From: Cochliopodium minus
Taxonomy: Eukaryota; Discosea; Himatismenida; Cochliopodiidae
NCBI GenBank assembly: GCA_024220525.1
Contig: JAMYWO010000512.1
Location: 1 to 20,695 of the forward strand
Direction of reading: 5' to 3'
Length of the DNA: 20,695 nt
Numbering within the stretch: position 1 is the first letter of the stretch; each line of letters opens with the position of its first letter. A model generated the notes under the pieces. It saw only the letters and a list, made by a program, of their open reading frames with translations, was not told where the DNA came from and ran no database searches. Both the position numbers and the translations under genes were made by a program. Below, one piece after another: positions 10,800 through 20,621 of the stretch.

Positions 10800-12226
10800 A
10801 TGATCAAATTAATTCTTATTTGTATTTTCATCTATATATCCAGATCAAGTTATATCATCAACCAAGATCTCACTATATTAAATTATAAAAGGTAATATTG
10901 GAAAATTTCCTTATACAAGAAATCACAAGGAAATGATAATCAAATACACTAATTTAAATACATCTAAACTCCTTTCACAAATTTTATATATCCTTCTTTA
11001 TTGATTTAGTTTTGTCAATATTCCCCATCAACCATGCGATAATTTCACTTGTAAAGGGGATGATGATCATAATATAGGTCAATATTGTAAAATAAATGTA
11101 ACAGAGATGATCATCTTGAAAAACAGTACCAATGATTTGATCTATGGACCAATTGTAATCTCATGGAATAATCTCCACGACATTGAAATAATAAATTCAG
11201 GTAAATAGATCGTGATAGATTCAATAAAAAAGTATAATATCTAATTATTGAGATGAATTTCAATTAAAAGAGATAGCACCTTTAATAATCAGTGAATATT
11301 TAATTTCAATGAAATAAAAATATATATTCGTTATAAAATTTCAAATAAATCAAATTTCTTGGACAAGCAAACATTAAAAATTAAAATAAAAATAAAAATA
11401 AAATTGATAAAAAATTTGAAAAACAAAGGAAACATATCAACAAAAATCAAAAACTGGACAAAAAAAATGAATGAGACAACAGTAAATATAACAATCGAAA
11501 TATACCCTACAAAAGTAGCATACATCAATCTGGACTTCATCTCTAGAATTGCCATCCAACAAACTTACTACGATCACTCATATTACTATAACCAAATATT
11601 TCTAAGATCTGAAACTCCTTTAAACGCATCAGGTAAAAAAAACTAAAAAATAAAAAATGAAAAATGAAAAATTAAAAAATTAAAAAATTAAAAAAATTTA
11701 AAAAATTTAAAAAATTTAAAAATTAATTTTTTTTTAGTTTATGTTGTTTGGCCTTTTAAGGATACTGATGATACTCAAATAGTCCCAGAAAATTATCTCG
11801 TACATTACATGTCAGGAGTGAGATATCTCCGCTTCGAATTCTCTGGTGCTTCTTTTGCGGAAGTTTCCATTGAGATTCCCATCCAGAAATATCTTCCTGA
11901 TTGCCACTTTAAGCCCAAACCAAAAGAATCTGATTTACTGTTTTATTTATTGATAGGTCTTGGAGTAAGAAAAAATAAAAAATTTTATAATTTTTTTTAT
12001 TTATTATTTTTTTAAATTATATTTATTTTAATTTTTAACTCCTTCAATCTCTTTCATTTAGATTGGTATTGGTATATTTGCAATCATTCTTGCCATCTTC
12101 GTAATTTCTAAACAGATCCGCAAACATAGGAGTGGAAGCAATTTTTTGATTTTGAGGGAAAGTGATAATAAAATTGAGCTCAATGAGATGGATGTTGGTG
12201 ATGATGAAGATCAGGAGAATTTTTGA
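10800..12226 (+). CDS. Type I single-pass membrane glycoprotein, unknown function
   Basis: Five exons: 10800-10891, 11010-11200, 11429-11632, 11738-11964 and 12062-12226, giving 292 residues with consistent phases. An N-terminal signal peptide (MIKLILICIFIYIS) starts the protein. The ectodomain (about 20-225) is beta-rich and has eight possible N-glycosylation sequons (NFT, NVT, NST, NIS, NWT, NET, NIT, NAS) and four Cys, three of them clustered near residues 40-60. A strong transmembrane span (about 230-256, with an IGIGIF core) is followed by a basic stop-transfer (KQIRKHR) and an acidic tail ending GDDEDQENF. I recognise no family. By topology it could be a surface receptor or adhesion protein, or an ER/Golgi cargo or glycoprotein-processing partner; neither is supported further. 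The exon 3 acceptor (11428) is the least certain join. Confidence 0.8.
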
Positions 12227-12419
12227 AAAATAATTTTTTTGTTGATATTGGAATTTAAAAGAAAATATTTGTTTAAACGTTTCTTTTGAAAAATATGATC
12301 CCACATTGTTGTTATTCAACATTTTAAAACGTTCTATTTAATTTTATTCATATTATAAAGCAAATATATTTCTTTTTTCCTTTTGATTCATTTCCATTTC
12401 TTCTCCTGTAATATTTAAT

Positions 12420-12521
12420 TCAATCCTCTTTTGGTTTTGCCTTTCTATTTTCATAATCAGAGATAAGGAAGATAAATATCCAGGTTAAAAATGCAATAAA
12501 TAATAAAAGTGAGATATCCAT
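12420..12521 (-). CDS. Possible 33-residue membrane microprotein
   Basis: An ATG at 12521 opens a 33-codon frame ending TGA at 12420. It reads MDISLLLFIAFLTW, then IFIFLISDY, then a charged tail ending KAKPKED. One hydrophobic helix with a short lumenal N-terminus and a basic/acidic C-terminus has the size and shape of tiny subunits such as OST4 of oligosaccharyltransferase, but the sequence match is not strong enough to name it. It lies between two plus-strand genes. The surroundings are AT-rich, so a chance frame is possible; the non-repetitive composition with Trp, Pro and mixed charges argues mildly for a real gene. Confidence 0.38.
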   Translation of the reverse strand: MDISLLLFIAFLTWIFIFLISDYENRKAKPKED

Positions 12522-12745
12522 AGTTGAAGATGAGAAACAATCAAGAAGATATTATCTCAATATTTTTTATATTTTGATTATTCTTTATAAAAATAAAAAA
12601 AATCGAGATTTTAAACTTTTGAAAAGAAACAGATACTACACAAAATCTTATTCAAAGTTTTAATAGAGATTTTATTTATTGCCATATTTTATAATACAAA
12701 ATATTTCTTTCATAAACCACTCATTCACTTTTTATTTTTAAAATA

Positions 12746-14217
12746 ATGAGAATTACACCAGATTTGATACTAAAATCAACCTCATTCATCAATCCATTGG
12801 GAAATAAAGAAATAGATCTCAGAGGTATAAAAAAATTTCGTTATAAAATAATTACTTATATTTCCAATATTTTGAATAAAAATTAACAAAATCAAAAATT
12901 TTAACAATATGGAACAATATGAAATAATATTCTTAATTCATCCAAAGAAAGAAGAATTCCACTAAATTTAACAAATTTCATCCATAAATAGCATAATATT
13001 TAAAATTATTCTTTCATATATTGTTGATTTACCATTATAGCAAATATAAAAAGGATATAAATGAAATTAAATGTTTACATAAGGAGAATATTTGATCATA
13101 AAGTCTTTTTTTACATTAAAAATCTATCATATACAAATACTCCTTTATATAATCTACTTTAACTTCTTTAACACAAAAACTAATATCCTTTCTTCATCTA
13201 AAACCTAGGAAACAAAATATTACAGATCGAAAACTTGGGAGTAACAGAAGACAGCTACGACACAATAGATCTCTCAGACAACGAAATCTCAGTCTTCGAA
13301 AACTTCCCGCTGCTCAAAAATCTCAAGACCATTTTCTTCAATAATAATAACATTCAAAAAATAAAGAAGGGATACGCTTCAACATTGCCTCAAATAGACA
13401 CCTTAATCTTCACAAACAACATGATCTCCGATCTTGGAGAGATCTATTCCTTGTCCGAGTTCAAGACTCTCACCATGCTTTCTTTTTTGCACAATCCTAT
13501 CGTCACTAAACCTCACTACAGAGCTTTTGTCATTCATATCATTCCAAGCTTGAAAGTACTCGATTTTAACAAAGTTAAACATAAGGTAATCAAAAATGCT
13601 TTTTCTTTTTTTCTTTTTCTGAGAAAAAAATATTCTTTCAAAAATTTTTTATTCTTATTTTTGTTTTTTGATTCAATTACAATGTAAGATGTAATTATTA
13701 ACAATTATAAAATTCCAAAAAAAAAAAGGATGTTCTGTAGATGCGTATGGAGGAAATTTATTTCTCTGACCCAAACAGATTTGCAAAAAAAAAACAAACA
13801 AATATTCCTTTTTATTTCGTTTCTTAATTTATTTATATCTTTTTTTTCAATATATTCGACTTTTTTCAATTGTTTTTTTTTGAAAAATTCTAGGAAAGAT
13901 TACAAGCCAAAAAATTGTTCGGAGGAAAAGAAGGAGAAAAACTTTTTGAGGAATTATGCTCCAAGAAGAATACCGAGGTTGTCAAAATTGAAAAGAAGGA
14001 ATCTACCAAAGAACTAGAAATGAAAAAGCGTATAAGTTTGGCCATAGAAAAAGCAAAAACCATCGAGGATGTTCAAAGATTAACTAAATTGGTAAAATTC
14101 TAAAATTCAATTTAATTTAATTTTTGCTCATCTGCTGATTATTTTCTTTAGTTACAAGCTGGAAATCTCACAGAGGAGATATTGGTTGAATTTGAAAGAG
14201 AATTAGAGCAAAATTGA
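12746..14217 (+). CDS. SNRPA1: U2 snRNP protein A' (U2A'), leucine-rich-repeat spliceosome component
   Basis: Four exons: 12746-12824, 13209-13585, 13894-14091 and 14152-14217, giving 239 residues (human protein about 255). The start MRITPDLILKS and NKEIDLRGNKI match the U2A' N-terminus. LRRs follow with DTIDLSDNEI, LKNLKTIFFNNNNI and LPQIDTLIFTNNMI, then the LRR cap HNPIVTKPHYRAFVIHIIPSLKVLDF, here quoted in parts: HNPIVTKPHYR and VLDFNKVKHK. The C-terminal helical part begins ERLQAKKLFGGKEGEKL. In the family the LRR domain binds U2B'' and stem-loop IV of U2 snRNA, and helps U2 recognise the branch site. The gene is itself intron-containing: introns 1 and 2 are 384 and 308 bp, long for this window, and show no hidden exon. 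Confidence 0.95.
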
Positions 14218-15425
14218 AATTATAAATAAATTTTTTTTTCTGAATTTTCTTTCTCTTTTTTTTTTTTTTCATAAATTTTACTTTTCAGTTTTTGCAATTT
14301 GTGTTTCATTCGTTTTATTGTATTAACAATTCAAAGATTTGACTTCTATATTTTTTCAACAATAATAAAAATTCAATAAAAAATTCTTTTTTTTAACAAT
14401 AGATCACAAAAATTTTGAACCTCAAGAAAAGATTGAACCCCTTCATGAATATAAAGCATAATAATAATTCCCTATCATCAAACTCAAAATATGACTCTAG
14501 TCATTTATTTTTTTTTTTTTAGTCAATAAATTTATTTTAGAATCTTTAAAGAAAATTTATTTTTCTCCAATTATATTTAAAAGACAGATTCACTTTTGAG
14601 ATAATTTCAAAATCAGAAGTAATGAATGAACTATTTTCATTCCATTTTTTGTTCTTTTGAAATTTTTAAAATGAATTTAACAGTTTCGGACATTTTTTCA
14701 GAGAAAAAAATAAAAAAAAAAAAATAGAAAGCGAAGAAAAAAACAAGAATATTGAAAGTCTTTGTCTTTAGATTGAAAAATCAAGATCAAATACAATAAA
14801 AATTACATCAAATTTATATTTTATTTTTTCATTTTTTTGATTTTAGGCTAACAAATTTGCAAAACGGGTGTGAATTAAAATTTTTTTTTTCTAAAAAGAT
14901 AAAAATAGGAAAATTTTATTGAAGATTTTTTTAAATATTCAAATAAATAGACTCAACATACCAAAAGGGAATAACAATAATAGGAAGATTAAATTGAAGA
15001 TTTGAATAAGAGTCAAAATAAAAGTTGTTATTTCAAAAAATTTTCTTATTTTGGAATTATATTATTGAAATTAATATTAAAATAGAGTTTAGGACATAAT
15101 TTTAAGATATCCTGAGTATACATCAAGTCAATAAATTCAAGATAATAATTTATTTGGAATTGAATGAATGGAATCTGAAAATAAATAAAGTGGATCATAA
15201 TTAACAAACTTTTTATCTTTTATTTTTCTATTTTAAAGAATATATTTAGTGTTTATATTTTTTTTTGTAAAGTGTAAGAGAATAAATAAAAAATAAAATA
15301 TAAAAAAAAATAAAAAAAAAAAATAATATATATAATATATTAAAAATATACTTTCGCTATACCCATAAACAGGAATATAATTACCCCACTTTAAATAAAC
15401 AAAATTCTTTTTTGATTCAATTATA
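14218..15425. other. 1.2-kb intergenic stretch without a supported gene
   Basis: This lies between the U2A' stop and the WRKY start. It is AT-rich with several T- and A-tracts. I found no tRNA and no frame with coding character or splice-linked exons. The one clean motif is the 14-bp interrupted palindrome ATGACTCTAGTCAT at 14491-14504. The right end must carry the WRKY promoter; no factor site can be named. Confidence 0.5.
14491..14504. promoter_or_regulatory. Interrupted palindrome ATGACT-CT-AGTCAT
   Basis: Six-base arms are perfectly complementary around a 2-bp centre. The half-site TGACT resembles bZIP/AP-1-type half sites, and the sequence lies in the long intergenic region about 920 bp upstream of the WRKY gene. 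One short palindrome in 1.2 kb of AT-rich DNA may be chance. Confidence 0.2.
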
Positions 15426-16976
15426 ATGTCTGATAAAAATGATAAAAACACTGATGGATACAGATGGAGAAAGTATGGGAGGAAAAAAGTAAAGAATTCT
15501 CTCTATCCAAGGAATTATTACAGATGCAATGTTACAGATTGTCCAGCAAAAAAATTCATGGAGAAGATAATAGAAAATGGAAAGGAAAAATATAAGACCG
15601 TCTATAAGGGACAACATTGCCATGAACCACCAACAATGATAGAAACACCCAAGATAGAAAATCAAGAATCCTTCAAGAATATTGTATATAACAAGATGGT
15701 ATTAATTTTTTAATTTTTTTTGTAAACTAAAATATGAACAAATTCGAAAACCATGAAATTAAATTTCCTTACAAAAATTGAAAAAAAAAAAATATATTGA
15801 CTAAAAAAATAATTTTTTTTTTTTTTTTTTGATTTTAATAGATAAATTCAAACCAGGATTCTTCCCCTACACATAACGAGAATGCAAAGAGAAAGAATGG
15901 ACCAACATTCGTAGTGGAGCTGAACGATCAGGTGAACAGCAGATGCGATGGCTATCATTGGAGAAAATATGGAGAAAAGCCATTAAAATCTTCATCCATA
16001 GCCAGATCCTACTATAAATGTGTGGATTGCAATGTAAAGAAGCAAGTGGAGATCTCATCCGGGAGAGTGTTGGTTACCTATGAAGGTGTACATACACATA
16101 CTCCATCAGATGTCGTAGTATTGGATGATCCATCCATCCCCAAGAAGAGAAAGATGCAAATCTCCAATCTCCTAAACAATCCCCAACATAACAACACAAA
16201 TAATCACCATTACCTACTCCCCAACCTCCACCTCAACAACATCAATCATCATCCCCTTCATATCAACAACACCCAAAACAATGGTGGCCCACTTGAAGAA
16301 AACAACACTGCAGCATCTCTTTTGGACCTCTCTCAATCATATCCTCACAATAATAATATCATCAATAATCATCGTGTCAATATCCTATCTCAACCTCCAA
16401 GAACAATGGTAAGAGAAAAAAAAAAAATGAATATTCAAGTGCAAATTAATATATTTGAAACATATAAAAAATATAAATTTATAAAATATCTTTTAAACTC
16501 AATTATACCTAAAATTTTCCTCTCTTTTGGGAAAAATCCCCACGAATAAAAATTAAATTATAAAATCACATTTAAAAAATTTATACGAACATCTCCTTTT
16601 CACAAATTGAAATCGAAAACAATATTAATATTAGTTTTCCAAAAATATATATTACCAAAAGGAAAAAATAAAATTCCCTTTAACAAAAAAAATAATTTAT
16701 TTTATTAATTATTTTTTTTATCTTCCTTTATAATAATAATAAAAATAATAAATAAAAATAATATTTTAATTTTCTAAATAAATTTTTTTTAAAAGATCTT
16801 AATTTATTTTATTTTTTTAAAAATAGGAACCACAATTCATGCCTAGCACCATAATTTACCCTTATTATTCTGCTCCTCCTATTGTTTCTATGGACAATGA
16901 AGAAGATTATTTCACCAACAAAACCATACAGAATTTACTCTTCCTCAAAAATATATCTAGCATTGAAAACAATTAA
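15426..16976 (+). CDS. Tandem WRKY-domain zinc-finger DNA-binding protein
   Basis: Three exons: 15426-15698, 15842-16408 and 16827-16976, all phase 0, giving 329 residues. Two WRKY domains each keep the invariant WRKYG (14-18 and 131-135) within DGY(R/H)WRKYG. Domain 1 has the ligands C34-x4-C39-x24-H64-x-H66, close to the plant C2H2 pattern. Domain 2 has C151-x2-C154-x20-H175-x-H177, with both spacings shorter than usual. WRKYG strands of this family enter the DNA major groove at TTGAC (W-box) sites; binding here is inferred. A classic basic nuclear-localisation motif, PKKRK, sits at 191-195. The rest (about 200-270) is Asn/His-rich, a typical low-complexity activation-type region, and the C-terminus has PYYSAPP. 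Outside plants WRKY proteins are known in a few protists, including Dictyostelium and Giardia. Likely a transcription factor. Confidence 0.93.
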
Positions 16977-17616
16977 TTTTTTACTTTTTAAACTAAAAAG
17001 TATTTTTTTGATTGTATTTTTCAATACTGGAAAAATATACACAAAAAATAACCCAAACATATATAACACTTTATTGTGCATAATTTTGATTTGCATAATT
17101 AAACTTTTACTTTTATTGTTTTAAAAAAAAAAACTCCTTTATTTTGTCCAAATTTAATTTATTTTTAATCTTTCCGATTTTGAATTTATAAAAATCAATA
17201 TTTGAATTAATTTAATTCACCTCTTTTTTAGAACTATATATAATAGTTCTGAACCTTTTTAAAAGAATATTCAATTATGGAAAAAGATTGAATTTGAATT
17301 TGAATATTATTATATTTTTTTTGATATTTTTATTTCAATCAACCAAATCAAAAAAGAATGTCACAATTCAAAAGAGGTTATTTCAAATTATGAATGAGTC
17401 CATATTGATAAATCATTTTTAAAAGAAATTAAGAAAATAAAGAAAAAAGCTTGCTTTTTAAATTCAAAAAAAAAAAAACTCTTTAATTTTGATTTAATTT
17501 ATCTATAGTTTGATTTATAAGATGGATTTTTGATCTAATATTTGCTATTTGTTGATTATACTTTTCACATTTCCTAAAAATATGCAGAGGTGAAAAATGA
17601 AAAAAAAATAAAAAAT
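16977..17616. other. 640-bp convergent intergenic region
   Basis: This lies between the WRKY stop (plus) and the UXT-like stop (minus), so it contains both 3' UTRs. It is AT-rich. A 21-nt inverted repeat lies at 17230-17250. No gene or RNA is visible. Confidence 0.5.
17230..17250. terminator. Small inverted repeat AGAACTAT-ATATA-ATAGTTCT
   Basis: Perfect 8-bp arms surround a 5-nt centre in the region where the WRKY and UXT-like transcripts converge. It could form a hairpin in RNA from either strand and might mark 3' ends. Eukaryotic genes do not need such hairpins, so the role is only a suggestion. Confidence 0.25.
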
Positions 17617-18084
17617 TCAGTTATACTCGTTCAAAAATTTCTCCTTTTCATCTATAAACTTCAAGGCTTCTTCTAATGTAAATTCAACATGGAATCCTAA
17701 TCCCACTTCAACAAATATCCTATAAAAGGTAAAAAAAATATTTTTGTTTTTTTATTTTTATACTTCTCGGTTGATGGCACTATTGTATCAACAAAAAAAT
17801 CACATCCCAAATTGGTTTTTGTTTTTATTTCTTTCATTTCTGTCTTTATTAAAATCTCAATGTTATTTCTCAATAATGTGCTAAATAAATTGAGAGTGGA
17901 TTAGATGTTATCAAATTGGAGTTTATATAAATGATTATCGAAGCTATAAATAGGATTACTATTGTGATATTTTTTGATATATATCTTCTCTTAATTTTGT
18001 GGCAGTATTTAAATCTTTTTTGAGAACATCGTTGACAAAATTGTCATATTTTTGGATTATTTGTTGGATATTTTTATTATTCAT
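17617..18084 (-). CDS. UXT: UXT-like prefoldin-alpha family protein
   Basis: Three short exons on the minus strand, 18084-17960, 17880-17764 and 17719-17617, give exactly 115 codons (114 residues; human UXT 157). Exon 1 encodes a helix (YDNFVNDVLKKDLN...REDIYQKISQY) matching the N-terminal coiled coil of UXT. Exon 2 holds TLLRNNIEIL and LGCDFFVDTIVPST, nearly the human LGCNFFVDTVVPDT beta-hairpin. Exon 3 gives VEVGLGFHVEFTLEEALKFID, which parallels the family's G-Y/L-GF...ELTLAEALKFID (quoted here in part), then a short C-terminal helix. Helix-hairpin-helix is the prefoldin-alpha fold. In animals UXT is part of the R2TP/prefoldin-like (URI) chaperone complex and binds chromatin and receptors; the chaperone-complex role is the safer inference. 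The protein ends soon after the second helix starts, so that coiled coil is shorter than in animal UXT. Confidence 0.87.
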
Positions 18085-18291
18085 TGATGATTTTTGTTCT
18101 ATTTTTTTTTTTATTATGATAATTTAACATCTTTTACTAATCATTCATATACTTAATTGGAGAAAAAGAGTTTTCTCACTATTTTTTAATTTACTAAAAC
18201 ATTCTTTGAACCAAAATTATTTCATTTTGTGATTGAAATTATAAAATAAAAATAATAATATACAATTTAGGATTTACATAACGAAATATAA

Positions 18292-18364
18292 TCTCCTGTA
18301 GTATAAGTGGTTAGTATTTCCGCCTGTCACGCGGACGATCCGGGTTCAAGTCCCGGCGGGAGAG
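18292..18364 (+). tRNA. tRNA-Asp (anticodon GTC)
   Basis: A 73-nt cloverleaf without an intron. The acceptor stem TCTCCTG pairs with CGGGAGA over 7 bp (one T-G), and the discriminator is G, as in other eukaryotic tRNA-Asp. The D arm contains AAGTGGTTAGTA. The anticodon stem TCCGC/GCGGA encloses the loop CTGTCAC with GTC at 18326-18328. The T arm CCGGG-TTCAAGT-CCCGG carries the B-box GGTTCAAGTCC. A T-run shortly after the 3' end (from 18367) fits a Pol III terminator. It lies between the divergent UXT-like and RCC1 genes and is the most GC-rich stretch of the window. Confidence 0.97.
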
Positions 18365-18376
18365 AATTTTTTTTTT
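18365..18376 (+). terminator. Pol III poly-T terminator of tRNA-Asp
   Basis: Two A residues are followed by a run of ten T directly after the tRNA discriminator base, the standard RNA polymerase III stop signal. T-runs are common here, so position is the main support. Confidence 0.6.
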
Positions 18377-18566
18377 GATTTACTAAATTTTTAATTCAAA
18401 TTAAAATTAACTTTTTTTTTAAAAACCAGATAAATTGACAAATATGGATAATGGGGAATAAAATTTATGTGATCTGTTTTAAAGTTCAATCATTTTGGTG
18501 AATGGTTTTAACAAATGCAAAATTAAAATAAAATTGAGAAAATCCTTTTTCTTTATTATTAAAATA

Positions 18567-20582
18567 ATGTTTCCCAATTCAAATTCTTGCTTTTCTCAAC
18601 ATAATATCTTCATGAATGGTAAATAAATCTTTAATATTCTTTATTTTCAAATAAATGAAAGAAAATGGGGATTTTTATGCATTTGGATATAATGGTTATG
18701 ATCAATGTCTTGGAGATGGATTAGATAATGAAGAAGAGGAGGATAAAGGAGAAATAATTTATGTTTTCAAGCCAAACAAAATAATGAATAATCCAAGAAT
18801 AAAATCGATCAATCTGGGTGTATATTGCTCATTTTTTCTTGAAGGTAAAATATTTTAAATTAATTATTTATATTTTTTTTTTGATTTAATTTTTTTTTTT
18901 TATATTTAAAATGAATATTAAATAGAAAATGGAGATTTGTATGCAATAGGAAAGTAGATTAGAACGACACTTACTTTTTTTTTCTAAATCTATAGTTTTA
19001 ATAGGGAGTAATGACAACAATCAAATTGGAATAGTTGATGAAAATGAATCAAACAAATTGCCAGGTATTGCAAAAGTGTGTTCAGACGTGAAGAATATTT
19101 ACCCTTCTAAGAATATTTCTTTTATCCAAAAGAGTATTATTTTTTTTTTTTTTAATATTTTAAAATGTTTTAGCTTTGGCAATTTAATTTTATTTTTATT
19201 TATTTATTTTTTAAATTTTTTTGTTATTTTTATTTTTAGATGACGGAAAAATATTTTGGACTGGGTATTGGGAAATTTTGGATCTTGGAAATGATACTTA
19301 CGGAGAAATAAAGATTGACAACGTTATTTCTTTCTCTTGTGGAAGTGTTCATTGTTTATTTTTGAAAGGCAACCTTTCTATCATTATTTTTAATTTTTTT
19401 ACCAAAAATGTTTTTTTTTATTTTTATTTTGATTTCTTTTTATTTTAAATTCTATTTTTTATTGTTGAATTTTTAATTTTAATTTTTTTTTTTTTTTTAG
19501 TTTTTATTTTTATTAATGATTTTATTATTTTTAGTCAATGATTTTTTGTCCTTCAAAACTTTCAGTTTTAATTATATTTTTTTAAAATAATATTTTTTAA
19601 AAAATTAAAATTTCAAAATTTTTTTACTTTTTTTAATCATTAAATTTTAAACAATTTTAAATATTTTTTTGTTAAGAAAACGGAGAAGTATGGGTGATGG
19701 GATCAAATGAAAAAGGACAATGTGGAATAGGAACAGGAATAAGAAAAGTAGAAACACCCACCCTTTTGTTAACTGATAAAAATATCTTCTCTGTTTGTTG
19801 TGGATTTGATTATTCTTTCATTTTGACAAGTAAAAATAAAAATAATAAAAAATATAATTTTCAAATTCTTATAAAATAATTTTAAAAAAATAAAATAAAT
19901 AAATAATTTAATAAAATATTTGTTAATAAAGGAGATGATAAAGGAAATACAATTTTAAAATGTTTTGGTGAAAACGAATTTGGAGAATTGGGATTAGGAC
20001 ACTCAAATACTCAATATGAAATTGCTTCTATTGATTCTTTTCCAAATATTTCATCTATACATTGTGGATCTGGACATTCTTTACTCTTAACTAGTAAACT
20101 TTTTTATTTTTTTATTTTTTATTTTTTATTTTTTATTCTTTATTTTTTCATTTTATTTATTTTATTTTTTATTTTTTATTTTTTATTATTATTATTTTTT
20201 TATTTATTTTTTATTTTTTATTTTTAGATGAGGGAGATGTATATGGATGCGGAAATAACTTTTGTGGACAACTTGCTTTGGAGGAACCCAAAAATGAAAA
20301 GAAGAGTTTTCCAAATTTTACTAAAACCATTCTTTCAAATATTAATTACATCGCAACTGGATCAAAACATTCCATTTTTGTTGACAGTAATCAAAAAAAT
20401 TTTTTTTTTTTTTTTAATTTAATCTATTTATTCAAGAAAACAACGAAATATTTGTTTGTGGCGAAAACATTTGCGGACAATTAGGCTTGGGAGATCAGAG
20501 ATATAAAATTGGAGGAGTCTCCAAATTAAATTTTCAAGATTTAAAACTTATTCAAAGTTATAAATTATTAAAAGTAAAATAA
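18567..20582 (+). CDS. RCC1-repeat (beta-propeller) protein
   Basis: Nine exons: 18567-18618, 18662-18844, 18926-18953, 19009-19133, 19240-19368, 19677-19829, 19935-20093, 20228-20386 and 20437-20582, giving 377 residues. About seven RCC1 repeats begin ENGDFYAFGYNGYDQCLG, ENGDLYAIGNNDNNQIG, NDGKIFWTG, ENGEVWVMGSNEKGQCGIG, KGNTILKCFGENEFGELGLG, NEGDVYGCGNNFCGQL and NNEIFVCGENICGQLGLGD. Several close with CGS(V/G)H(C/S)LFL-type strands. RCC1 repeats form seven-bladed propellers; the founding member is the Ran exchange factor, but most relatives serve other scaffolding or exchange roles, so Ran activity should not be assumed. Nearly every intron is phase 1 at the same point in the repeat. Intron 5 starts with GC, not GT (19369). 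The 3' end could instead splice at GTAAAA (20574) and continue; the last repeat lacks the CGxxH strand, so the stop at 20582 is uncertain. Confidence 0.87.
20094..20227. repeat. T-rich (TTTTTA) simple repeat filling intron 7 of the RCC1 gene
   Basis: Almost the whole 134-bp intron is TTTTTA/TTTTATT units. It reads through as a Phe/Leu/Tyr-rich frame, but the flanking RCC1 exons join precisely across it. Confidence 0.7.
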
Positions 20583-20621
20583 AAAATTATTTTTTTAATT
20601 AATTTTTATTTATTTTTTATG

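Noticed and set aside
12825-13208. Hidden gene or RNA in the long first intron of U2A'
   Set aside because: No frame with coding character and no folded-RNA motif such as C/D boxes with a clear stem were found; it looks like ordinary AT-rich intron.
13730-13790. A possible extra micro-exon in U2A' intron 2 (starts after an AG, contains GATGTTCTG)
   Set aside because: The known U2A' sequence runs from VKxK directly into (E/K)RxxAxKxF, and joining exon 2 to 13894 gives this without any extra residues.
15233-15665. Minus-strand frames over the WRKY start
   Set aside because: They are antisense to WRKY domain 1 or hydrophobic low-complexity sequence; the plus strand carries the conserved domain.
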